Shown here piece by piece: positions 35,128 through 43,247 of a stretch of 64,000 bases of DNA (the stretch's first letter is position 1; the number at the start of each line of letters is the position of its first letter). The position numbers were made by a program, and so were the translations under genes. The stretch spans positions 121,633 through 185,632 of the forward strand of contig JAZNEJ010000005.1 of NCBI GenBank assembly GCA_045588575.1, read 5' to 3'. The stretch comes from RGIG5299 sp045588575. Its GTDB lineage: Bacteria > Bacillota > Clostridia > Oscillospirales > RGIG5299. The notes beneath the pieces are model-generated. The model saw only the letters and a list, made by a program, of their open reading frames with translations, was not told the DNA's origin and ran no database searches.

Positions 35128-35931
35128 TTGAAGAAAAAAGTAATAAAAAGGAAAAATTCATTTATAAGAAAGAAACGAGGGGGCATAAGAATTTTCGTCT
35201 TATGTGTCCTCGTTATTGCCGCTTTGGTCTTGGGAATAACTATGTTTTTTAAAATCGGAGGCATTCAGGTAGAGGGTGAAATCCGCTATACCGCCGAAGA
35301 AATAATAGAAAAAAGCGGAATAAAAAAAGGGGATAACATTTTCACAATTAACCCTGCCGAAAGCGAAAGAAAAATAAAAGAAGCTTTTCCCTATGTAGAA
35401 AACGTTGAAATAAAGCGTGTTTTCCCCGATAAAATCGTTATTGCGGTTGAAAGCGCCAAGGAAGCGGTTTATACGAGAAGCGATGACGAAAAATGGCTTA
35501 TTTTAAACGGTGAAGGAAGATTGCTTGATATTACTGAAAAGCACCCGAATCTTCCTGAATTAATTGGAGCGGAGGTTACTGCAAACGGAGTTGGAAAGTT
35601 GGCAAACTTTCGCGACGAAACAACACTCGGCATCTTCAAAATGCTTTGGGATGAGCTTGAAAAAGCTGAAATTGAAGATAAGGTTACCGAAATAAACCTT
35701 TCAAAAAGATATAACTTAACCTTTGATTACTCCGCGCAGGTAATGGTAAACCTCGGAAATACCGATAATCTTGCAAAAAAAATAGCGTTTGCTAAAATTT
35801 CCATAACCGAAAATTTGGTTGAAAATGAAAAGGGCGAGGTAAAGTTTTCCGATAACACCGCTAAAACCGCAAACTACCGAGAACTCACCGATGATGAGTG
35901 GATAGACTTAAAACTTTCACAAAACTCATAA
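35128..35931 (+). CDS. ftsQ: Division protein FtsQ/DivIB
   Basis: A 267-residue bitopic division protein. A strongly basic N terminus is followed by one helix (about residues 22-44) and an extracytoplasmic POTRA domain. The POTRA domain is recognisable as IGGIQVEGEIRYTAEEI...SGIKKGDNIF...FPYVENVEIKRVFPDKIVI; the beta domain comes next. Starts with TTG at 35128, eight bases after CGGAG; the next in-frame ATG falls inside the membrane helix. Partner of FtsL in the septal complex. Confidence 0.88.
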   Translation: MKKKVIKRKNSFIRKKRGGIRIFVLCVLVIAALVLGITMFFKIGGIQVEGEIRYTAEEIIEKSGIKKGDNIFTINPAESERKIKEAFPYVENVEIKRVFPDKIVIAVESAKEAVYTRSDDEKWLILNGEGRLLDITEKHPNLPELIGAEVTANGVGKLANFRDETTLGIFKMLWDELEKAEIEDKVTEINLSKRYNLTFDYSAQVMVNLGNTDNLAKKIAFAKISITENLVENEKGEVKFSDNTAKTANYRELTDDEWIDLKLSQNS

Positions 35932-35957
35932 AAAATAATGTTTTTTTGCATAAATAC

Positions 35958-35986
35958 TTGAAAAAACCTCTAATATAAGTTAAAAT
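35958..35986 (+). promoter_or_regulatory. Internal promoter for ftsZ
   Basis: TTGAAA (35958-35963) and TAAAAT (35981-35986) are 17 bp apart, with TATTAT just downstream as an alternative -10. A separate ftsZ promoter fits the higher dose of FtsZ needed. Confidence 0.65.
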
Positions 35987-36016
35987 ATATTATAGTCTTA
36001 ATAAGGAGATAAAAAA

Positions 36017-37114
36017 ATGGCTTTTAGGATTGCTGAAGAAATAAATAAAGTTGTAAGAATAAAGGTTGTGGGAGTAGGCGGCGCAGGAAAGAACGCAATT
36101 AACCGTATGGTTGAAGAAGGCGTTCAGGGCGTTGAGTTCATTGCTGTTAACACCGACTTGCAAGACCTATATATGACCAGCGCAAACCATAAAATACAAA
36201 TTGGCGAAAAGGTTTCAAAGGGCCTTGGCGCAGGCGCAAACCCCGAGGTTGGCCGTCTTGCCGCAGAGGAAAGCCGCGAGCTTATTGCCGATGCTCTTAA
36301 AGGTGCCGATATGGTATTTATCACCGCAGGTATGGGCGGCGGCACCGGAACAGGCGCAGCACCCGTTATTGCAGCGGTTGCAAGAGAGCTCGATATTCTC
36401 ACCATCGGCGTTGTTACAAGACCTTTCTCTTTTGAAGGCAGACGCAGAATGCAGCAAGCCGAAGCGGGAATTAAAACCCTTATTGAAAACGTAGATTCTC
36501 TCGTTGTTATTCCCAACGACAGACTTATAAGCATATTAGACGGTAAAATCGAATTAAGAGAAGCTTTCAAAACTGCCGACAGCGTTTTAAAGCAAGGCAT
36601 TCAAGGAATTTCCGACCTTATCACCGTCCCCGGTCTTGTAAACCTCGACTTTGCCGATATTAAATCGGTAATGAAGGATGCAGGCAAAACTCATATCGGC
36701 ATCGGCTACGGTCAGGGCAAGGAAAAGGTTGAGCAGGCTGCAATGGGCGCAATTTCTTCGCAGCTTCTTGAAACCTCAATTAAGGGCGCAAAGGGCATTA
36801 TCGTAAATATCACCTCTTCGTCCGATATTACTCTCGACGAAATTTACCGCGCATCGAATATGATAACCGAATCGGTAAACGAAAACGGCAACATCTATTG
36901 GGGCACTTCGCTTGACGACAGCATGACCGATTGCATGAAGATAACCGTAATCGCCGCAGGCTTCGACGGAAGCGAAAACTCAGTTAACGAAACAAAGGCT
37001 CCCGCCGCAGCAGCTTCCGTTTCAACCGAACAAGAAACTGCACCCGCAGAAACCACAGAAACGAAAGAAGACGATACCGACCTTCTTTTGAAAATACTTG
37101 AAAATCTCAACTAA
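36017..37114 (+). CDS. ftsZ: Cell division GTPase FtsZ
   Basis: Tubulin homologue that forms the division ring. It has 365 residues. The tubulin signature GGGTGTG is at residues 107-113, VGVGGAGKNAINRM at the N terminus binds nucleotide, and the T7 loop region reads NLDFADIK. After a variable acidic linker the protein ends DLLLKILENLN, not the usual DIPxFLR-type peptide that binds FtsA and SepF. No ftsA is present beside it. The RBS is AAGGAG. Confidence 0.97.
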   Translation: MAFRIAEEINKVVRIKVVGVGGAGKNAINRMVEEGVQGVEFIAVNTDLQDLYMTSANHKIQIGEKVSKGLGAGANPEVGRLAAEESRELIADALKGADMVFITAGMGGGTGTGAAPVIAAVARELDILTIGVVTRPFSFEGRRRMQQAEAGIKTLIENVDSLVVIPNDRLISILDGKIELREAFKTADSVLKQGIQGISDLITVPGLVNLDFADIKSVMKDAGKTHIGIGYGQGKEKVEQAAMGAISSQLLETSIKGAKGIIVNITSSSDITLDEIYRASNMITESVNENGNIYWGTSLDDSMTDCMKITVIAAGFDGSENSVNETKAPAAAASVSTEQETAPAETTETKEDDTDLLLKILENLN

Positions 37115-37136
37115 TCAACAGGGAAGCGAAAACAAA

Positions 37137-38420
37137 ATGCTTGATATTAAATTTTTAAGAGAAAATCCCGAAATTGTAAAACAAAACATTAAAAACAAAT
37201 TTCAAGATAAAAAATTACCTCTTGTCGACGAGGTAATAGAGCTTGATGCAGAAAACAGAAAAACAAAAACCGAGGCCGATGCGCTTCGCGCAGAAAGAAA
37301 TAAATTAAGTAAGGAAATCGGCGGCTTAATGGCAAAAGGCCAAAGAGAAGAGGCCGAAAAAACCAAAAAGCTCGTAACCGAGAAATCCGACCGTCTTGCC
37401 GAGCTCGAAGCAAAGGAAACCGAGCTTGAACAAAAAATAAAAGATATAATGATGGTAATTCCCAACATTATCGACCCCAGCGTTCCCATTGGTAAAGACG
37501 ATAGTGAAAACGTTGAAGTTGAGCGTTTTGGTGAACCGAAGGTTCCTTCATTTGAAATTCCTTATCACACCGATATAATGGAAAAATTCTCAGGCATAGA
37601 CCTCGACGGCGCAAGAAGAGTTGCAGGTAACGGCTTTTATTATTTAACAGGCCCCATAGCCGAGCTTCACTCCGCAATTCTTGCCTATGCAAGAAACTTT
37701 ATGATAGAAAGAGGATTTACCTATTGCGTTCCTCCTTTTATGATAAGAAGCGACGTTGTAAAGGGCGTTATGAGCTTTGCCGAAATGGAATCGATGATGT
37801 ATAAGATAGAAGGGGAAGACCTTTATCTTATCGGCACCAGCGAGCATTCAATGATAGGCAAGTTTATCGACACCATAATTCCCGAAGAAAAGCTTCCCTA
37901 CACCCTCACGAGTTACTCACCCTGCTTCCGCAAGGAAAAGGGCGCACACGGTATTGAGGAAAGAGGCGTTTACAGAATACATCAGTTTGAAAAACAGGAA
38001 ATGATAGTTATTTGCCGTCCCGAAGAATCACCCATGTGGTTTGAAAAGCTTTGGCAAAACACAGTTGACCTTTTCAGAAGTATGGAAATTCCGGTTAGAA
38101 CGCTTGAATGCTGCTCGGGAGACCTTGCAGACCTTAAAGTTAAATCGATTGACGTTGAGGCTTGGTCGCCCCGTCAGCAGAAATACTTCGAGGTTGGAAG
38201 CTGCTCCAATTTGGGAGATGCTCAGGCAAGAAGGCTTAAAATTCGCGTAAACGGTGAAACCGGCAAATATTTTGCTCACACTTTGAATAATACCGTTGTT
38301 GCGCCGCCCAGAATGCTCATTGCATTCCTCGAAAACCATCTTAATGAGGACGGTTCGGTAAATATTCCTCCCGTTTTGGCACCTTATATGAGAGGTCAAA
38401 CCAAGCTCGGAGAAAAATAA
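37137..38420 (+). CDS. serS: Seryl-tRNA synthetase
   Basis: It charges tRNA-Ser (a tRNA-Ser lies at 8345). It has 427 residues from the ATG at 37137, after GGGAAG; a longer reading would start inside ftsZ. The N-terminal two-helix antiparallel coiled coil (about residues 30-100) binds the long variable arm. Class II motif 2 (FRKEKGAHGIEERGVYRIHQFEK) and motif 3 (NNTVVAPPRMLIAFLENH) are intact. No T-box leader is visible. Its last 19 bases and its terminator are duplicated 2.1 kb downstream. Confidence 0.96.
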   Translation: MLDIKFLRENPEIVKQNIKNKFQDKKLPLVDEVIELDAENRKTKTEADALRAERNKLSKEIGGLMAKGQREEAEKTKKLVTEKSDRLAELEAKETELEQKIKDIMMVIPNIIDPSVPIGKDDSENVEVERFGEPKVPSFEIPYHTDIMEKFSGIDLDGARRVAGNGFYYLTGPIAELHSAILAYARNFMIERGFTYCVPPFMIRSDVVKGVMSFAEMESMMYKIEGEDLYLIGTSEHSMIGKFIDTIIPEEKLPYTLTSYSPCFRKEKGAHGIEERGVYRIHQFEKQEMIVICRPEESPMWFEKLWQNTVDLFRSMEIPVRTLECCSGDLADLKVKSIDVEAWSPRQQKYFEVGSCSNLGDAQARRLKIRVNGETGKYFAHTLNNTVVAPPRMLIAFLENHLNEDGSVNIPPVLAPYMRGQTKLGEK

Positions 38421-38458
38421 AAAATTAAACGGAGTGAATTTTCACTCCGTTTTTTGTT
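38402..38458 (+). repeat. 57-bp direct repeat, copy 1 (serS 3' end plus terminator)
   Basis: These 57 bases, from the last six serS codons through the terminator T run, recur without mismatch at 40523-40579 in the same orientation. Everything between the copies differs in character from the flanking operons. Confidence 0.95.
38427..38452. terminator. serS terminator
   Basis: AAACGGAGTGAA and TTCACTCCGTTT form a 12-arm inverted repeat followed by TTTTTG. The reverse-strand gene ending at 38442 has its stop codon inside this hairpin. Confidence 0.9.
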
Positions 38459-39158
38459 TGAATAATTTTGCAAGAGAACAGTCCATAGCCTTAAGCTTAT
38501 CTAATTCATAAGGAATAGAAGCGGGCTTGGATTTTATATAAAAATTTGAAAAACGATATGCTTTTTCGGTAAAACCGCTTTTTTGTAATTGTTTATACCA
38601 ATAATAAAAATCATATTCTTCTCTGGAAATTTCGGTTATATCAGTTATTTCGGAATTTTCAAATTTTGCAATAAACGGAGTTTTAAAAACACCGTCATCA
38701 CCGCGTATGTAACCCAAAAGATAATATGAATTAGTGTCTTTATCAAATTCAATAGGATTAACCTTGATTTTTTTGTCAAGGTGTGTTTTGCTTTTTAATG
38801 AAAAGTCAGAGGTATTATAAATAGCTATTGTAGAATGTAAGCAATTGTTTTCTTGAGGCTCAATATTTATAATGAATTTTGAATCGGGAGAAAAACAAAA
38901 ATTATCATCATCTCCGAATTTTGTATAGCGAAATTTTTTAATTAAAGAAAAGGTTTCAAGAGAATATACTGCAATTCTTCCTTCGTTTGATTTAACTATA
39001 AAACTTTTTCCGTCGGGTGCAAAATCAGCACGATAGGCGTAAATGAGGTCTTTGAATTTTTTTATTTCATTATTGTTTTTATCATACAAATAAACCGTTT
39101 GTCCGTTGCAACCCACAGAAAAATTCCCGTTAGTTATATAACTCCAAAAGTTTTTCAT
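38442..39158 (-). CDS. Beta-propeller (WD40-like) protein
   Basis: A 238-residue cytoplasmic protein without signal peptide. Several WD40-like blades are suggested by repeated short beta segments such as ADFAPDGKSFIVKSNEGRIAVYSLE and FCFSPDSKFIINIE. The C-terminal 70 residues are helical. No function is assigned. Its last four codons and stop come from the duplicated serS-terminator repeat, so the gene was joined to this end during rearrangement. The start follows GGCGGTGAGG, an RBS style shared with the gene at 43248-44210. Confidence 0.65.
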   Translation of the reverse strand: MKNFWSYITNGNFSVGCNGQTVYLYDKNNNEIKKFKDLIYAYRADFAPDGKSFIVKSNEGRIAVYSLETFSLIKKFRYTKFGDDDNFCFSPDSKFIINIEPQENNCLHSTIAIYNTSDFSLKSKTHLDKKIKVNPIEFDKDTNSYYLLGYIRGDDGVFKTPFIAKFENSEITDITEISREEYDFYYWYKQLQKSGFTEKAYRFSNFYIKSKPASIPYELDKLKAMDCSLAKLFKQKTE

Positions 39159-39200
39159 ACCCTCACCGCCTTTTTTAAATTATATCACACTCAAAATAAC

Positions 39201-39226
39201 AAAAGCAAGGGGTTAACCTTGCTTTT
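39201..39226. terminator. Terminator at the glycosyltransferase gene end
   Basis: AAAAGCAAGG, loop GGTTAA and CCTTGCTTTT form a 10-bp stem. The glycosyltransferase stop codon (TAA, reverse of 39213-39215) lies in the loop. Confidence 0.75.
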
Positions 39227-40178
39227 GTTTTTTGTTTCGTAAAAACCTGTAAACAGAGGGGAATAAAACCTTTAAATAAAACGGCGGTGTGATTTTCAAA
39301 AAGTAATTTTTCGGCCAATTAAATAAAACGAAAAAAAGATTTTTCCTAAGAAAAGCTAAATGTTCTTTTTCTTTTTCTAAATAAAGCCCCTTTTCTTCGT
39401 GCAAAATTCTTCCCAAACAAATATAATGGGCAAAAACATATCTCGACATTGCAGCTTTTATATGCTTGGGGTATTTATCTTTTATAAAATTATAATTTTT
39501 CTCAGCGGAAGAAATTCGGTCTTCCTCAGCGGTGTTATAGCGTTTATTCGTTATGCTTTCTTCACGCTGTGTGTAATGATATTTCGGTGCCGCAGTTGAA
39601 ACCATTTTATCAATTTGTTCAATTAAATCCAAAATAACGAAACTATCCTCATAAATTTTCCCCTTGGGATATCTAACACTGTTAAACAGCTTCTTTTTAT
39701 ATAGCTTATTCCAGGCGTAAACCGAAATAAAAGGATTTTGCAAAACCTCGTAAATGGCTTGTTCACGGTTATAAATAACGGGGGTAAAAGAAGCGTTTTC
39801 GGTGTGTTTCACTCTGTCGGAGGCACAGGTGGAAATATCGGCATTGGCATTACAAAGATTTTTGTAAAGAAGCTCAAACATATCGGGTTCAAGATAATCG
39901 TCGCCGTCAACGAACCCTATAAAATCGCACGATGCAGCTTCAATTCCTGTGTTTCTGGCACAACTTAGACCTTGATTTTGCTGATGTATAACCTTAATTC
40001 TTTTGTCTCTTTTTGCAAATTCATCGCAAATCTCACCGCTTTTATCGGTAGAACCGTCATCAATTAAAATAATTTCAAGCTCTTCAAAAGTTTGTGAGCA
40101 CACCGATTCAATTGAACGTCGAATATAATCTTCAACGTTATAAACTGCAACAATAACTGAAATAATAGCTTTTTTCAT
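39213..40178 (-). CDS. Family 2 glycosyltransferase
   Basis: A 321-residue GT-A enzyme. ISVIVAVYNVEDYIRRSIES at the N terminus and IILIDDGSTD bind the nucleotide sugar; the metal-binding motif is in FVDGDDYLEPDM (DGDD, about residue 90). The middle NKLYKKKLF stretch matches capsule and cell-surface polysaccharide transferases. A hydrophobic, basic C terminus suggests peripheral membrane attachment. It lies inside the segment bracketed by the serS repeats, with no other polysaccharide gene, so it may be a remnant of a larger surface-glycan locus. Confidence 0.9.
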   Translation of the reverse strand: MKKAIISVIVAVYNVEDYIRRSIESVCSQTFEELEIILIDDGSTDKSGEICDEFAKRDKRIKVIHQQNQGLSCARNTGIEAASCDFIGFVDGDDYLEPDMFELLYKNLCNANADISTCASDRVKHTENASFTPVIYNREQAIYEVLQNPFISVYAWNKLYKKKLFNSVRYPKGKIYEDSFVILDLIEQIDKMVSTAAPKYHYTQREESITNKRYNTAEEDRISSAEKNYNFIKDKYPKHIKAAMSRYVFAHYICLGRILHEEKGLYLEKEKEHLAFLRKNLFFVLFNWPKNYFLKITPPFYLKVLFPSVYRFLRNKKQKQG

Positions 40179-40244
40179 TTTTAATCGCCTCTTTTATAGT
40201 ATATCATACTATTATAAAAAAGTAAATTAAACTAACAAAACAAA

Positions 40245-40271
40245 AAAGAAACCGAAAAATTCGGTTTCTTT
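40245..40271 (-). terminator. Terminator of the short-chain dehydrogenase remnant
   Basis: AAAGAAACCGAA and TTCGGTTTCTTT form a 12-bp stem with an AAA loop and a T run on the reverse strand. A 32-bp block containing it (40242-40273) is repeated exactly at 41913-41944. Confidence 0.85.
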
Positions 40272-40295
40272 AAGATAGATGTATTTTTTGGAAAA

Positions 40296-40520
40296 TTATA
40301 TAGCAGTATATCCGCCGTCGATGGGAAGAATAACGCCGCCTTTTGAAGCGTGGTAAGCAACGGTGTCAATTGCGGGATTACCTACAAGACCGTACATAGA
40401 AGCAATGTTTATAATTCTTCCGTAGTTGTTTTTCTTCATAATGTTTGCAAAAGCTCTGGTAACATAGAAAACGCCGATGAGGTCGGTAGACATGGTAAAA
40501 TCCCATTCTTCGTTGGTCAT
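40296..40520 (-). pseudogene. Decayed short-chain dehydrogenase/reductase fragment
   Basis: The 74-residue reading is a piece of an SDR such as a gluconate 5-dehydrogenase-type enzyme. It begins near the middle (TNEEWDFTMSTDLIGVFYVTRA), keeps NIASMYGL and the catalytic YHASK, then jumps from KGGV straight to ILPIDGGYTAI, the extreme C terminus. Roughly 70-80 residues between the two are missing, probably deleted at a short GGV/GV match. The first 90 or so residues with the NAD loop are also gone; the break coincides with the serS repeat at 40523. It cannot be functional. Confidence 0.85.
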
Positions 40521-40522
40521 GG

Positions 40523-40579
40523 CAAGCTCGGAGAAAAATAAAAAATTAAACGGAGTGAATTTTCACTCCGTTTTTTGTT
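40523..40579 (+). repeat. 57-bp direct repeat, copy 2
   Basis: Identical to 38402-38458, including the serS stop codon and complete terminator. No serS coding sequence precedes it; instead the truncated SDR begins 3 bp away on the other strand. It marks the right border of the 2.1-kb inserted or duplicated segment. Confidence 0.95.
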
Positions 40580-40601
40580 ACTTAAATATAGCGTGTTTTA
40601 A

Positions 40602-40630
40602 AAAAAGCAAGGCAAAACGCCTTGCTTTTT
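40602..40630 (-). terminator. Terminator of the zinc dehydrogenase gene
   Basis: AAAAAGCAAGGC and GCCTTGCTTTTT form a 12-bp stem with loop AAAAC, with T-rich flanks on both strands. It lies 9 bp beyond the stop of the reverse-strand dehydrogenase. Confidence 0.85.
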
Positions 40631-40638
40631 TAAAATTA

Positions 40639-41772
40639 TCAGTCCATTACAATAGCAATTTTAACGCCTGTGAGAGAAATGTTCTTTTCCATAGCGTCAA
40701 CGTACTGCTCAAGGGGATAGTGGTGAGTTACAAGCTTTTCAATCGGAATATTCATTTCCTTGGCTTTTCTTATAAAGCCGAGAGTTTCAATATATTCGTT
40801 TGCACCGTAAACCCAAGAACCGACAAGAGTAATTTCTTTGTTGCAAAGGTCGAAATGAGGATTCATGGTGCATTCACCTGCGTTTACAAAGAAGCCCATT
40901 TCGCAATAACCGCCGCCGCGACGTACGTATTTATAAGCATCGGCAGCTGCCTTGGGAACACCGGTGCACTGGAATACGAAGTCTGCGCCGAAGCCCTTGG
41001 TGAGCTCTTTAACCTTGTTAACTCTTTCTTCAATGGTTTTAAGCTCGTTAAAGTTAATAACGGCGGTTGCACCCATTTCTTTTGCGAGAGCAAGACGTGT
41101 TTCAACACCGTCAACCGCAATGATATTAACAACGCCTGCGGCTTTTAAAACGGCAATTTGCATAAGACCGATAGGTCCGCAGCCCTGAACTAAAACGGTA
41201 GAACCGAAATTAATTATATTGGTGGATTTTGCGCGATTCCAAGAGTGAACGCAAACGCAAGCAGGCTCAATAAGCATTCTTTCGTCAACACTCATTCCGT
41301 TAACTACGAAAATAGAGGAGTTTTTACGCACGAGAATATGCTCTGCAAACCAACCGTTGTTGTGATGCTCTTTGTCGTCTTCAATAAGACCGTAAACGCC
41401 AAGACCTGCGCAAAGGTTGGGAAGCTCGGGATAACGGCGGCAGTAATCGCATTCGCCGCAAAGCAAAACAGAGGTAACAACCTTATCACCGACTTTTATG
41501 GGGTCGCCCTTGGTGTCAACCGTAACGCCCTCGCCGATTGCAACAACCTCACCGGTGCCCTCGTGTCCGAGAACTATTTCTTTGTAGCCGAAGGGATTAT
41601 AACGGTATTCGTGAACGTCGGTTCCGCAAATTCCGCATCCTTCAACCTTAACGAGAATTTCACCGGGGCCCGGAGTGGGAATTTCAATATCTCTGAATTC
41701 AACAACTGCCTCGCCTTCAACGCCGTTAACAATTTTCGGTTTTACAAGATAAGCCACTTTAGATGTTGCCAT
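40639..41772 (-). CDS. Zinc-dependent medium-chain dehydrogenase
   Basis: A 377-residue polyol/alcohol dehydrogenase. The catalytic zinc site is in GCGICGTDVHEYRY and GHEGTGEVV, structural zinc cysteines in CGECDYCRRYPELPNLC, and the cofactor loop in VLVQGCGPIGLMQIAVLKA. It is longer than the paralogue at 10597, with an insert around residues 125-140 (DDKEHHNNGWFAEH). An SDR remnant lies downstream, and a sugar-acid or polyol pathway once spanning both is possible (inference). It has its own promoter. Confidence 0.9.
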   Translation of the reverse strand: MATSKVAYLVKPKIVNGVEGEAVVEFRDIEIPTPGPGEILVKVEGCGICGTDVHEYRYNPFGYKEIVLGHEGTGEVVAIGEGVTVDTKGDPIKVGDKVVTSVLLCGECDYCRRYPELPNLCAGLGVYGLIEDDKEHHNNGWFAEHILVRKNSSIFVVNGMSVDERMLIEPACVCVHSWNRAKSTNIINFGSTVLVQGCGPIGLMQIAVLKAAGVVNIIAVDGVETRLALAKEMGATAVINFNELKTIEERVNKVKELTKGFGADFVFQCTGVPKAAADAYKYVRRGGGYCEMGFFVNAGECTMNPHFDLCNKEITLVGSWVYGANEYIETLGFIRKAKEMNIPIEKLVTHHYPLEQYVDAMEKNISLTGVKIAIVMD

Positions 41773-41825
41773 AGTAAATGCACTCCTTTAAGTTTGTTAA
41801 AAATTTAGCAATCTGCTATACTTAT

Positions 41826-41853
41826 ATTATACCAAATAAAAAAATAAAGTCAA
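41826..41853 (-). promoter_or_regulatory. Promoter of the zinc dehydrogenase gene
   Basis: On the reverse strand, TTGACT (41848-41853) and TATAAT (41826-41831) are 16 bp apart. The RBS AAAGGAG follows about 40 bases downstream. Confidence 0.75.
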
Positions 41854-41915
41854 TAAAAATAATAAAAAACCTTGTAAAATAATATTATCTCAAAAAAATA
41901 ACTAAAAATACAAAA

Positions 41916-41942
41916 AAAGAAACCGAAAAATTCGGTTTCTTT
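41916..41942 (-). terminator. Terminator of the SPFH gene
   Basis: The same hairpin as at 40245-40271 (AAAGAAACCGAA with TTCGGTTTCTTT) and a reverse-strand T run. It lies in a 32-bp block identical at both places. Confidence 0.85.
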
Positions 41943-41962
41943 AAAGAAGTAGTATTTTTAAA

Positions 41963-42910
41963 TTAGTCGCAACAGGGGTCGGGTGCTTCTTCGGGAGCGG
42001 GTTTTTCGGGAGCGGGCTGTGTTACGCTTCCAAGACCCGACATTTCGGAAAAGAGCACGTTTGTTTTGGTCATATCAACGGCATCGCTCGGAATGATGAT
42101 TTTAGCCGCCTGACCGTTTGAGAGCGCAATAAGAGCTTCATACTTTTTCATTTCCAAAACTGCAAAGTCAACTTGAGCGTTTTTAAGCTCGCGAAGGCCG
42201 TCTGCTTCTGCTTTTTTAGAAAGGTAAATAGCCTTTGCTTCACCTTCAGCGCGGGCAATTCGGGCATCTCTTTCACCTTCGGCGGCAAGAATCATTGCTT
42301 GCTTATCACCCTCGGCGCGCGTAATGGCTGCAGCCTTGTGGCCTTCTGCCTGAAGTAAGGTTTCGCGGCGGTCGCGCTCAGCTTTCATTTGCTTTTCCAT
42401 CGCATTTTGAATTTCGGCGGGAGGAATAATGTTTTTAAGCTCAACACGGTTTACCTTAATGCCCCATTTATCGGTTGCTTCGTCGAGAATTTCGGTCATT
42501 TTTGCATTTATGGTATCTCTTGAGGTGAGAGTTCCGTCAAGTTCAAGCTCACCAACGAGGTTACGAAGCGTTGTTGCCGCAAGGTTGGAAAGCGCCGACA
42601 TAGGATTAACTGCGCCGTAAGCATAAAGCTTTGCATCGTAAACGGCATAGTAAATAACGGTATCTATTTGCATAGTAACGTTATCTTTGGTGATAACGGG
42701 TTGGGGAGGGGAGTCGAGCACCTGCTCTTTAAGAGTTACTTTTCTTGAAATACGTTCGAGAAGCGGAATTTTAATGTGAATTCCCGCCGACCAAGTCGTT
42801 TTATATTTGCCTAAAAATTCAATAACAAACTCGTGTGCCTGCGGAACAATTCTTATGTTTGCTAAAATAATTGCCAAAACAACGGGCGCCAAAAAAATAA
42901 GAAATATCAT
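41963..42910 (-). CDS. SPFH/stomatin-like membrane scaffold protein
   Basis: A 315-residue protein. One N-terminal membrane helix (residues 1-18) is followed by the SPFH domain (about 25-200, including VPQAHEFVIEFLGKYKTTW and TLRNLVGELELDGTL). A long alanine/glutamate-rich coiled coil (about 195-270) then leads to a proline-rich tail ending CC-D. It resembles QmcA/HflK-type proteins that organise membrane microdomains. The usual NfeD-type partner is not adjacent. Monocistronic, with its own promoter and terminator. Confidence 0.9.
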   Translation of the reverse strand: MIFLIFLAPVVLAIILANIRIVPQAHEFVIEFLGKYKTTWSAGIHIKIPLLERISRKVTLKEQVLDSPPQPVITKDNVTMQIDTVIYYAVYDAKLYAYGAVNPMSALSNLAATTLRNLVGELELDGTLTSRDTINAKMTEILDEATDKWGIKVNRVELKNIIPPAEIQNAMEKQMKAERDRRETLLQAEGHKAAAITRAEGDKQAMILAAEGERDARIARAEGEAKAIYLSKKAEADGLRELKNAQVDFAVLEMKKYEALIALSNGQAAKIIIPSDAVDMTKTNVLFSEMSGLGSVTQPAPEKPAPEEAPDPCCD

Positions 42911-42943
42911 TTAAAACCTCTCCTTATAAATTTTTCTGTTTTT

Positions 42944-42972
42944 ATTATACCACAGCAGTAAAATAAAATCAA
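42944..42972 (-). promoter_or_regulatory. Promoter of the SPFH gene
   Basis: On the reverse strand, TTGATT (42967-42972) and TATAAT (42944-42949) are 17 bp apart, followed by AAGGAGAGG before the ATG. Confidence 0.75.
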
Positions 42973-43013
42973 TAATTTTCAATTTTATTTGCAAGACATT
43001 ATAAATAAAACTG

Positions 43014-43117
43014 AATTCTCACAGTATAAAATCCCGTAAAAAACAAATAATAACACTATGTTTAAAATTGAAGGAGTTAATATATATGAAAGCAACGGGA
43101 ATAGTTAGAAGAATCGA
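43014..43117 (+). repeat. Duplicated spoVT leader and first codons, copy 1
   Basis: The 72-base leader before the ATG matches 44258-44329 with two mismatches. The first eleven codons also align, but they differ at most third positions while encoding the same MKATGIVRRI. Similarity ends at 43117, six bases before a perfect 15-base palindrome, GTGTTATAATAACAC (43123-43137). Confidence 0.9.
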
Positions 43118-43160
43118 GGCTCGTGTTATAATAACACAAAAGTGCTATAAAGCCTTATAA
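43086..43160 (+). pseudogene. Truncated spoVT copy
   Basis: An intact leader, RBS (GAAGGAG) and ATG are followed by MKATGIVRRIE, the SpoVT N terminus. The reading then departs into unrelated codons and stops after 24 residues. The AbrB-fold DNA-binding hairpin is incomplete, so no regulator can be made. A short peptide could still be translated because the expression signals are intact. The rest of the gap (43161-43247) holds nothing recognisable. Confidence 0.8.
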
Positions 43161-43247
43161 ATACTGGATTTTCGGGCGATTTTTAAAGAAAAATTTTTGA
43201 TGAAAAACAGCATATTTTGACCTATACATAGCAAAAGCGAAGTGATT

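Noticed and set aside
38402..40579. Functional integrative element in serS
   Set aside because: No integrase, excisionase or mobilisation gene lies between the repeats; at most it is a remnant.
40477..41148. Forward 223-residue reading antisense to the zinc dehydrogenase
   Set aside because: It is a shadow of a clear enzyme gene on the other strand and runs through a terminator and the 57-bp repeat.
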